NCBI GenBank assembly: GCA_903927605.1
Contig: CAIYNT010000050.1
Coordinates: forward strand, 1-6,871
DNA length: 6,871 nt
Origin: an uncultured Holophagaceae bacterium
GTDB taxonomy: Bacteria > Acidobacteriota > Holophagae > Holophagales > Holophagaceae
Direction of reading: 5' to 3'
Numbering within the stretch: position 1 is the stretch's first letter; every line of letters begins with the position of its first letter. The notes beneath the pieces were generated by a model. The model worked only from the letters and a program-made list of their open reading frames with translations. It made no database searches and had not been told where the DNA came from. Shown piece by piece: positions 1-4,680 of this stretch. The position numbers were made by a program, and so were the translations under genes.

Positions 1-144
1 CCTGGACCCTGAATGTCCGCCCGAGGAAATCCCTCGGCTGGAAATGCCCCGCAGAGCTTTTCCTTCCAGAAGGCGCTTTTGATTTCCAGGCCTACTGGTC
101 AAACCCACCCAAGCCTGTTGCACTTGGAACTTGAAACCGCCTTG

Positions 145-1221
145 TCAATCCTGTCCCAGCTTTTCCAGCAATTCCCGCGCTCCCCGGTGCTTAGGATCCA
201 GCTTAAGTGCCTCCTGGGCCGCGTGGCGGGCCTCGTCTTTGCGGCCCAGATCGCGGAGGATCTGGCCTTTGCGCCACCAGGCGCCGGGGTAGCCGGAGGA
301 GCCGCCTTCCAGGGGTTCGCGCAGCACCTGGTCCAGAGCGGCCAGGCCTTCGGTGCGGTGCACGCCACTGGCGGCGGCCACTTTCCCAAGCTGCAGGCGC
401 AGCAGACTCGGAGCGTCCACTTGGCCAAGGTGCTCCTGTAGGACCTTCCAGGCCGTCTCGGGCTGGCCCGCGTGCAGGTAGGCGTCGCTGACGGCGATCA
501 GGCCCCGGGCGTGGGTGCGCACGCCCGGCAGCAGGCGCTGGGCCTCGGCCAACAGGCGGGTGTTTTTCCCGGCCTCGCCGAGGGCCTTCTTGGCGGGACG
601 GCGGTCCAGGGCATCTAGCCACTGGCCGACCACCTCAGGATCCTGAGGTGCCTGAGCAAGGGCCCGGCCGAAATAGGGCTCGGCCTCGCGCCATTTATCC
701 TCTTCCACCAGGACCAGGGCCTGCAGCAGGTCGCCCCGGGTTGGAGATATGGCTCTCAACCGGTCAGCGCATTGCAGGGCCTTCTGCGTGGAACCGCCGA
801 GCAGGCCCGGCAGCATTTCGTAAGCCAAGCCCAGGCTCGTCCAGGCGGAGGTCAGGGTGGGATCGGCCTGGGTGGCGGCGCGCAAGTCGTCCAGAGCCCC
901 GAGGGCGCCCCGCAGGCTGCCGAGATCCCGCTGCCTGATGGCTTCGCCCGCCCGCGCCAAGCCCCGGGCCAGCAGGGCATCGGCCAGCCCAGGTTTCAGC
1001 GCAACCGCATGGTCCGCCGCAGCCCGAGCTTCACTGAACCGCATGAGAGATGACAGGGCCTCGGATTTCGCGGCCCAGGCCAGAGCATCATCGGGAGTCT
1101 CGCGCAGACGATGCTCGGCCTCTGCCTGCACCTTCAGGTAGTGCCCGGCATCCAGGTCTGCCCGGAAGGTGGGTGCCTGGGCCTGGACCAGGACGAGGAT
1201 GGCGGTGGGGAGGATGAGCAC
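145..1221 (-). CDS. TPR-repeat protein, probably exported
   Basis: A 358-residue protein starting at GTG (1221-1219). It is the first start after an in-frame TAA, and AGAGG lies four bases upstream. The N-terminus (residues 1-16, LILPTAILVLVQAQA) is a short hydrophobic stretch ending in AQA, which reads as a signal peptide or anchor although it has no basic residue. The rest is Ala/Leu-rich helical-hairpin sequence. TPR-like units are clearest at about residues 46-78 (ending HAVALKP), 176-195, and 311-343 (WRKGQILRDLGRKDEARHAA, then EALKLDP). The stretch LPGLLGGSTQKAL (137-149) resembles a loop I have seen in other periplasmic TPR proteins. TPR arrays bind other proteins and no catalytic residues are visible, so the partner is unknown. 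The gene is divergent from ccdA and about 85 bp from the ccd promoter. The call is firm for the fold and weak for function. Confidence 0.82.
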   Translation of the reverse strand: MLILPTAILVLVQAQAPTFRADLDAGHYLKVQAEAEHRLRETPDDALAWAAKSEALSSLMRFSEARAAADHAVALKPGLADALLARGLARAGEAIRQRDLGSLRGALGALDDLRAATQADPTLTSAWTSLGLAYEMLPGLLGGSTQKALQCADRLRAISPTRGDLLQALVLVEEDKWREAEPYFGRALAQAPQDPEVVGQWLDALDRRPAKKALGEAGKNTRLLAEAQRLLPGVRTHARGLIAVSDAYLHAGQPETAWKVLQEHLGQVDAPSLLRLQLGKVAAASGVHRTEGLAALDQVLREPLEGGSSGYPGAWWRKGQILRDLGRKDEARHAAQEALKLDPKHRGARELLEKLGQD

Positions 1222-1245
1222 GGGCCCTCTAGGGACAACTGCAGG

Positions 1246-1284
1246 ACAGGATTAACAGGATTGGAAGACAGGAGGAACAGGATT
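1246..1284. repeat. ACAGGATT short tandem-like repeat array
   Basis: The octamer ACAGGATT occurs at 1246-1253, 1255-1262 and 1277-1284, with a degenerate copy ACAGGAGG at 1268-1275; the start-to-start spacings are 9, 13 and 9 bases. The array lies in the gap between the divergent TPR gene and the ccd promoter. From memory, strings of this kind (AATCCTGTTAATCCTGTC on the other strand) recur between genes in many environmental bacteria. Their role is not known to me. The array could be a dispersed repeat or a protein-binding site. Confidence 0.6.
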
Positions 1285-1305
1285 CGGACAAGGGAGGGGT
1301 TGGGG

Positions 1306-1334
1306 TTGACTGGTGCATGATAAATACGCATAAT
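1306..1334 (+). promoter_or_regulatory. sigma-70 promoter of ccdAB
   Basis: TTGACT (1306-1311), a 17-base spacer, then CATAAT (1329-1334): each hexamer is one base off consensus and the spacing is ideal. Transcription would begin near 1341. This places the in-frame ATG at 1317 outside the message and supports the ccdA start at 1362. This is the only near-consensus promoter I found in the window. Confidence 0.8.
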
Positions 1335-1352
1335 AAATATGCATTGATCATG
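1315..1352. promoter_or_regulatory. putative CcdA/CcdAB operator
   Basis: The AT-rich segment over the -10 box and start site holds two overlapping symmetries. Direct repeats GCATGATAAATA (1315-1326) and GCATAATAAATA (1328-1339) match at 11 of 12 positions, 13 bases apart. An imperfect palindrome pairs CATGATAAATACGCAT (1316-1331) with ATGCATTGATCATG (1339-1352), with a two-base bulge and one mismatch. CcdA family antitoxins carry an N-terminal ribbon-helix-helix and autorepress their operon by binding such repeats at the promoter. The assignment as operator is inferred from position and symmetry. Confidence 0.6.
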
Positions 1353-1355
1353 GAG
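1352..1355 (+). promoter_or_regulatory. ccdA ribosome binding site
   Basis: GGAG sits six bases before ATG 1362. The two upstream in-frame ATGs (1317 and 1350) have no Shine-Dalgarno sequence, and 1317 precedes the predicted transcription start, so this site decides the ccdA start. Confidence 0.65.
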
Positions 1356-1361
1356 TTATTC

Positions 1362-1607
1362 ATGCGCTCAACCTACCAGGCAGATGCTCCCAAGCGGCCG
1401 GTCAATCTGACCCTCAACAGCGATCTACTGAAACTTGGGAAGGAACTGGGCCTCAATCTGTCCAGCGTGGCCGAGGAAGCGCTGGCGTATGCAGTTAGTG
1501 CGCGATTGGCTGAACGGTGGCTGGAGGAGAATGGGAAGGCGATCGAGTCCTACAACACCCGGATCGAGTCGCAGGGGGTGTTCTCCGATGGAATCAGGGC
1601 CTTCTGA
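1362..1607 (+). CDS. ccdA: CcdA-family antitoxin
   Basis: An 81-residue protein. Residues 12-40 (RPVNLTLNSDLL, then KELGLNLSSVAEEAL) form the ribbon-helix-helix DNA-binding domain typical of CcdA. Residues 48-81 carry the toxin-binding tail, with family residues ERWLEEN, AIESYN, IE..G.F.DG.R.F. In this family the dimeric N-domain binds the operon's promoter, and the flexible C-terminal arm wraps the gyrase poison CcdB until proteases such as Lon remove it. F-plasmid CcdA is 72 residues, so this is near full length. The start is chosen from the promoter and GGAG described at 1306-1355. Its TGA overlaps the ATG of ccdB by one base (TGATG), implying translational coupling. The layout antitoxin-then-toxin is canonical. 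Confidence 0.9.
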   Translation: MRSTYQADAPKRPVNLTLNSDLLKLGKELGLNLSSVAEEALAYAVSARLAERWLEENGKAIESYNTRIESQGVFSDGIRAF

Positions 1608-1924
1608 TGGCCGCCTACTCCGTGTTTCGGAACCCGAACCCGAAGACGAAGACCGCGGTTCCCTTCCTCTTGGATGTGCAGTCGGACCTGCTCTCCGTGC
1701 TTGGCACGAGGGTGGTCGTGCCTCTGTACCGACCCAATGCGACTGGGGTACAGGCCCTGTCCCGGTTGACTCCCGTCGTGCGCTTCCAGGGCCATTCCCT
1801 GGTGGCGATGGTTCCAGAGTTGGCGGGCATTCCCCAACGCGAACTGGGCCCGGCTTCGGGTAGTCTCACCGAGGCGAGGAGTGAAATTCTCCAGGCGATC
1901 GATCTGCTGTTGACCGGTTTCTAG
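1607..1924 (+). CDS. ccdB: CcdB-family gyrase toxin
   Basis: A 105-residue protein beginning at ATG 1607, which shares its A with the ccdA stop codon; the reading frame is open further upstream, but that part lies inside ccdA. Family landmarks are FLLDVQSDLL (20-29), TRVVVPL (34-40), LTPVVRF (54-60), and the C-terminal helix SEILQAIDLLLTGF (92-105). CcdB binds the GyrA subunit and traps DNA gyrase on cut DNA. In F-plasmid CcdB the last three residues WGI are needed for poisoning. Here they are TGF, closer to chromosomal homologues such as that of Vibrio fischeri, which as I recall ends TGI, so activity is plausible but unproven. The stop codon TAG (1922-1924) is formed together with the left end of the repeat element that follows. 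Confidence 0.9.
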   Translation: MAAYSVFRNPNPKTKTAVPFLLDVQSDLLSVLGTRVVVPLYRPNATGVQALSRLTPVVRFQGHSLVAMVPELAGIPQRELGPASGSLTEARSEILQAIDLLLTGF

Positions 1925-1975
1925 TGTGGTGTCCCGCGAGAACCTGGATCATCCGAAGTGCTGGGACACCACACT
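1923..1975. repeat. 13-bp perfect inverted repeat
   Basis: AGTGTGGTGTCCC (1923-1935) is repeated exactly in inverted orientation at 1963-1975, around a 27-base loop centred on GGATCATCC (1946-1954). The left copy is the left end of the MITE-like element and overlaps the ccdB stop. The right copy is a third, internal copy of the terminal sequence. No T-run follows, so this is not a classical intrinsic terminator, although the stem could still protect or end the ccdAB message. Confidence 0.75.
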
Positions 1976-1985
1976 TGGCAGGGGT

Positions 1986-2083
1986 TTGGGGGCATGGCAG
2001 TGCCCCCAAGGGGTGACAGATCTGGCGCGCCTGCGCGCCGGATCGCCAGAGGGGCCATGCCCCGATGGAAGTGGGCTGGCCCA
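1986..2083. repeat. cluster of four perfect hairpins
   Basis: Consecutive inverted repeats: TTGGGGGCA/TGCCCCCAA (1986-1994 with 2001-2009, 6-base loop); TCTGGCG/CGCCAGA (2021-2027 with 2044-2050), which encloses and competes with GGCGCGC/GCGCGCC (2024-2030 with 2033-2039); GGGGC/GCCCC (2051-2055 with 2059-2063, loop CAT); TGGGC/GCCCA (2072-2076 with 2079-2083, loop TG). Together they fill the interior of the element at 1922-2122. Such palindrome density is far above that of the flanking DNA. Confidence 0.75.
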
Positions 2084-2122
2084 TCCACCCCTTGATTCAT
2101 GTATTTCAGGGCCAGCACACTA

Positions 2123-2208
2123 GGCAGTGGGAACTTCGATCCTGACCCCGGGTATAGCGCGTCCATGGGGGTTTGCGCTACTCTAAGTGCTTGTTTGGAC
2201 ATGACTCT
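2123..2208 (+). promoter_or_regulatory. fabI upstream region, probable promoter
   Basis: These 86 bases between the repeat element and the fabI ribosome binding site must hold the fabI promoter unless it reads through from ccdAB. No good TTGACA/TATAAT pair is visible. The best candidate is TACTCT (2179-2184) within GCTACTCTAA (2177-2186). The identical decamer occurs ahead of the gene at 6800 (6773-6782). No matching -35 box was found, so the call is tentative. Confidence 0.3.
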
Positions 2209-2215
2209 GGAGGAG
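2209..2215 (+). promoter_or_regulatory. fabI ribosome binding site
   Basis: GGAGGAG lies five bases before ATG 2221. The reading frame is open back to a TTG at 2173 that has no Shine-Dalgarno sequence, so this site fixes the start at 2221. Confidence 0.85.
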
Positions 2216-2220
2216 CTCGC

Positions 2221-3000
2221 ATGGGGACCAAGGGCGGATTGCTGGAGGGCAAGCGGGGCCTGATCATCGGTGTCGCCAACAAGCGGTCCATCGCCTGGGG
2301 CATCGCCCAGAGGGTGGCGGAAGCCGGGGCCCAGCTCTGCCTGACCTACCAGAACGAGCGCCTGGGGGAGAACGTGCATGAACTGGCGGCGGAGTTGAAG
2401 AACCCCCTGCTGCTGCCCATGGACGTGGGCAGCGACAGCCAGATCGTCATGGCCTTTGATGAGATCCGCAAGCAGTGGGGGAAGCTCGACTTCGTGGTGC
2501 ATGCGGTGGCCTACGCACCCCGTCCGGCGCTGGAAGGTCGGTTCGTGGAGACCAGCCGCGAGGACTTCCGCGTGGCCCACGACATCAGCGCCTATTCGCT
2601 GGCGGCCGTCAGCCACGCCGCCCAGTCCCTCATGCCTGAGGGTGGCTCCATTGTGACCCTCAGCTACTTGGGGTCCGAGCGTGTGGTGCCGGGCTACAAC
2701 GTGATGGGCGTGGCCAAGGCCAGCCTGGAAGCCAGTGTGCGCTACCTGGCCGCAGACCTGGGGCCCCAGGGCATCCGCGTGAATGCCATCTCCGCAGGGC
2801 CCATCAAGACCTTGGCCGCCTCAGCCATTCCCGGCATCGGGTCCAAGCTCAAGCACCACCGGGCCCACACACCCCTGCAGAAGGACACCGATCAGTTGGA
2901 AGTGGGGGATGCGGGCGTCTTCCTGCTCAGCGACATGGGCCGCGGCGTCACCGGCCAAGTCCTGTACGTGGATGGTGGTTTCAGCATCATGGCGGGTTGA
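2221..3000 (+). CDS. fabI: enoyl-[acyl-carrier-protein] reductase (NADH), FabI
   Basis: A 259-residue cytoplasmic short-chain dehydrogenase/reductase, the usual length of FabI. It catalyses the last step of each fatty acid elongation cycle, reducing trans-2-enoyl-ACP with NADH. The nucleotide-binding turn is GVANKRSIAWGIA (17-29). The divergent-SDR catalytic pair of FabI, Tyr-x6-Lys, is Y159 and K166 within PGYNVMGVAKASLEA, with the second tyrosine at Y149 in LSYLG. SAGPIKTLAA (191-200) is the substrate-binding loop, and the protein ends with the typical YVDGGFSIMAG. The residue equivalent to E. coli G93, a triclosan contact, is A97. Transcribed alone, it converges with bcp. As an essential lipid-synthesis enzyme it argues for a chromosomal setting. 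Confidence 0.97.
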   Translation: MGTKGGLLEGKRGLIIGVANKRSIAWGIAQRVAEAGAQLCLTYQNERLGENVHELAAELKNPLLLPMDVGSDSQIVMAFDEIRKQWGKLDFVVHAVAYAPRPALEGRFVETSREDFRVAHDISAYSLAAVSHAAQSLMPEGGSIVTLSYLGSERVVPGYNVMGVAKASLEASVRYLAADLGPQGIRVNAISAGPIKTLAASAIPGIGSKLKHHRAHTPLQKDTDQLEVGDAGVFLLSDMGRGVTGQVLYVDGGFSIMAG

Positions 3001-3005
3001 TGTTT

Positions 3006-3039
3006 TCCGGGGGTTCCGCGCTGCGCGCACACCCCCGGA
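3006..3039. terminator. stem-loop between convergent fabI and bcp
   Basis: TCCGGGGGT (3006-3014) pairs perfectly with ACCCCCGGA (3031-3039). The 16-base loop can itself fold through GCGC/GCGC (3018-3021 with 3023-3026). The stem begins six bases after the fabI stop and lies downstream of both converging genes. Neither strand has a T-run after the stem, so a terminator role (possibly bidirectional, or simply 3'-end protection) is inferred from strength and position. Confidence 0.45.
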
Positions 3040-3102
3040 CCCCCGCGCTCGGCCCGGCGGAACCGTGCCTCGCTTCACGCTTCCCCCGAGAGGCCGGGGC
3101 CC

Positions 3103-3576
3103 TCAGGCCTTTTGGAAGTCGGCCAGTGTCTCCATCACCTCGGCCACGTGCCCCTTCACGCTCACCTTGGGCCAGACGTGGCGGATGATCCCCTTGGGAT
3201 CGACGAGGAAGGTGCTGCGGATGATGCCTTCCACTTCTTTGCCGTACATGATCTTCTTCCCGAAGGCACCCAGGGGTTTGAGCAAGGTGCACTCGGGGTC
3301 GGAGAGCAGGCGGAAAGACAGGCTCTGCTTGGCGATGAAGCCCTGGTGGCTCTTCAGGCTGTCGCGGCTGATGCCGTAGACCTGGGCGCCCAGGGGCTGG
3401 ACTCGCGCCAGGTTGTCCCGGAAGTCGCAGGCCTCCGTGGTGCAGCCGGGGGTGCTGTCCTTGGGATAGGCGTAGAGCACGGTCCAGTGGCCCCTGAGAT
3501 CCTTGGCCATGACCGTGTTGCCCTGGTCATCTTGGAGGGAGAAGGCGGGGAGGGGCTGTCCGAGAAGTGGGCTCAT
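3103..3576 (-). CDS. bcp: thioredoxin-dependent thiol peroxidase (Bcp/PrxQ-type peroxiredoxin)
   Basis: A 157-residue thioredoxin-fold protein, matching the size of E. coli Bcp (about 156). It reduces hydrogen peroxide and organic hydroperoxides with electrons from thioredoxin. The active site is YPKDSTPGCTTEACDFRDN: peroxidatic C45 in the T-x-x-C motif (T42) and resolving C50 five residues on, as in atypical 2-Cys Bcp proteins. The conserved arginine that activates the thiolate is R120 in IIRSTFLVDPKG. An extra cysteine, C96, lies outside the motif. No secretion signal is seen, so it is cytoplasmic. The start ATG (3576-3574) has no evident Shine-Dalgarno sequence. The frame stays open upstream to 3936, but that extension is low-complexity and crosses a DNA repeat, so it was not included. 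Confidence 0.95.
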   Translation of the reverse strand: MSPLLGQPLPAFSLQDDQGNTVMAKDLRGHWTVLYAYPKDSTPGCTTEACDFRDNLARVQPLGAQVYGISRDSLKSHQGFIAKQSLSFRLLSDPECTLLKPLGAFGKKIMYGKEVEGIIRSTFLVDPKGIIRHVWPKVSVKGHVAEVMETLADFQKA

Positions 3577-3975
3577 GGAACCAAGCGTAGCGTAAAGGCC
3601 AAAGAGTAAAACGCTGGTCGCGGAAGCCACAGAAGAAAGCTGGAGGACACGGGAAATGGCAGGGGTTTCCGCTTCGAAAGCACGGGCTGCATCCCGGAGG
3701 CACCTGCACCGCGCTTCTTTGGACGCGATCCAGGCGCCCCCGGGATCAGTTCCGGCCAAGCCGGAAGCCGCCTCCGGCGGGCCCGCGCGGCGAGGGCCAA
3801 GATACCTTCCGCCACGCAAGCTAACTGCAATTGGCGACAAAGAACACAAAGGCCACAGAGAAACAACTTCGGGCCCAAGGCAGTTCTTTGTGCCCTTTGT
3901 GGCTACAGCCTTTTTCGTTTCTTTGCGGGGGGTCAAATTGGTCCACTCGATTTGAATTCGATTTACTGCAGGCTC
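3577..3975. other. gene-free interval between bcp and the ABC operon
   Basis: About 400 bases without a credible gene. Open frames cross it on both strands, but their translations are compositionally odd, have no ribosome binding sites and run through DNA repeats. It contains small perfect hairpins, TTCCGGC/GCCGGAA (3750-3756 with 3760-3766) and CCGCC/GGCGG (3768-3772 with 3776-3780). It also holds the ACAAAG inverted repeat (3834-3903) and a locally AT-rich patch with TCGATTT twice (3947-3953 and 3958-3964). It must hold the bcp promoter. The best -10-like site on the minus strand is TACGCT (3589-3584), only seven bases from the bcp ATG. No tRNA was found. Confidence 0.6.
3834..3903. repeat. 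ACAAAG-type interspersed inverted repeat
   Basis: The left arm (3834-3851, GCGACAAAGAACACAAAG) and the inverted right arm (3886-3903) match at 15 of 18 positions around a 34-base loop. Each arm is internally periodic: ACAAAG recurs every nine bases, and in the left arm a third, degenerate unit ACAGAG follows at 3855. CCTTTTTCGTTTCTTT follows the right arm on the plus strand. From memory, CCACAAAGNNCACAAAG strings are common intergenic repeats in many environmental bacteria; no function is assigned. On the plus strand it resembles a terminator, but no plus-strand gene precedes it. Confidence 0.65.
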
Positions 3976-4680
3976 TCAGGCTGCCTTCCTCGGGCTGGAC
4001 GCCCAGGCGAGGAGCAAAACCATGGCCAGGGCAGCCCAGCCCAGAGGCGACGGGTCGGAACCGATCCGGGGCAGTTCCTCCGCCAGCAGGCGGCCCAGGC
4101 TGTCATGGTCCGGGCCGGGGCCGAGGCCCAGGGTCGACAGGGTGGCCTCGCCCCACAGGGCTGCGAGCCAGGCACTGGGAAAGAGGGCGACGGCCTGCTG
4201 CCAGCCCCAGGGTGCCCAGCGGCGGAGGGTCGATGGCCAGGGCGCGCCCAGAGTGCGTTCAGCGGCCCAGGCCGGAGAGTGCCGGAAGCGGTCGATTCTC
4301 GCTCGGAGTGCGGGCTCCAAATGGGGAGCGATCAATCCCCCAAGCAACAAGCCCAGGAGTGCAGCCGGAAGCCCGCCGAGGGCTGCGGCCAGGGGTAGCA
4401 GGAAGAGCAGGGGCGGCAGGCTGCGCAGGGCCGACCACGCGCCAAGGAAGCGCCGTCCCCGCCAGGCGAGCAGGAGCCCCAGGCCCAGGGCCAGCAGAGC
4501 GCAGGAACTGGCGAAACCCAGGCTGCGGGCTGCCGCCAGCGTCAAGCGCAGGAGGGCATCCCGACCCAGGTCGTCAGTGCCGAGTGGATGCCGCAGGGTG
4601 GCGGTCAGCCCGCCGTGGAAGGGATCCAGGGCCAGATCGGGGAGGAGCAGGGCCCCGAGGAAGGCGAGTCGCCACCTCAT
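3976..4680 (-). CDS. ABC importer permease, DppC/OppC-like, short
   Basis: A 234-residue inner-membrane protein of the peptide/nickel importer permease family. HPLGTDDLGRDALLRL (31-46) is the signature just before the permease core of DppC/OppC. AAERTLGAPWPSTLRRW (139-155) sits where the cytoplasmic EAA coupling loop that contacts the ATPase belongs. WGEATLSTLGLG (176-187) is the DppC C-terminal motif. Hydrophobic segments lie at about 5-21, 52-73, 88-103, 104-121, 161-177 and 213-229. Family members are usually near 300 residues, so this one is reduced, mainly in its N-terminal part and periplasmic loops. ATG 4680 has AGGAGG four bases upstream and overlaps the previous stop as ATGA. Last gene of the operon; no ATPase gene follows. 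Confidence 0.85.
   Translation of the reverse strand: MRWRLAFLGALLLPDLALDPFHGGLTATLRHPLGTDDLGRDALLRLTLAAARSLGFASSCALLALGLGLLLAWRGRRFLGAWSALRSLPPLLFLLPLAAALGGLPAALLGLLLGGLIAPHLEPALRARIDRFRHSPAWAAERTLGAPWPSTLRRWAPWGWQQAVALFPSAWLAALWGEATLSTLGLGPGPDHDSLGRLLAEELPRIGSDPSPLGWAALAMVLLLAWASSPRKAA

Larger units (their letters stand above)
1922..2122. mobile_element. TA-flanked MITE-like element, IS630/mariner-type ends
   Basis: The left end reads TAGTGTGGTGTCCC (1922-1935). The right end, read on the minus strand, is TAGTGTGCTGGCCC (2122-2109). They match at 12 of 14 positions. TA stands at both outer edges (1922-1923 and 2121-2122), as expected for the TA target duplication of IS630/Tc1-mariner transposition. 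Nothing inside encodes a plausible protein, so any movement would depend on a transposase supplied elsewhere. The interior is a run of perfect hairpins, listed separately. Removing the element with one TA rejoins GGTTTC-TA-GGCAGTG, which still gives ccdB a TAG stop. Family assignment is inference from ends and target; a non-mobile structured repeat is the alternative. Confidence 0.6.

Noticed and set aside
1..144. Possible further minus-strand gene or terminator downstream of the TPR gene
   Set aside because: Only a weak frame from a GTG without ribosome binding site and small hairpins (CCGAGG/CCTCGG at 21-37; CCTTC/GAAGG at 62-73) are visible; none has a convincing T-run, and the stretch is cut by the window edge.
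1317..1361. Earlier ATG codons for ccdA at 1317 and 1350
   Set aside because: 1317 lies upstream of the predicted transcription start, 1350 has no Shine-Dalgarno sequence, and the extra residues are not part of the family domain.
1922..2122. Integron attC site after the ccdAB cassette
   Set aside because: Toxin-antitoxin genes followed by a palindromic element suggest a cassette, but no RYYYAAC/GTTRRRY core pair is present at the ends.
1921..2616. A 231-codon open frame on the minus strand
   Set aside because: It is antisense to fabI and crosses the hairpin-rich element; no ribosome binding site or family features.
3577..3936. N-terminal extension of bcp, including a mildly hydrophobic stretch before its ATG
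   Set aside because: The ATG at 3576 gives the exact family length and cysteine spacing; the extension runs through a DNA repeat, and no start codon in it has a ribosome binding site.
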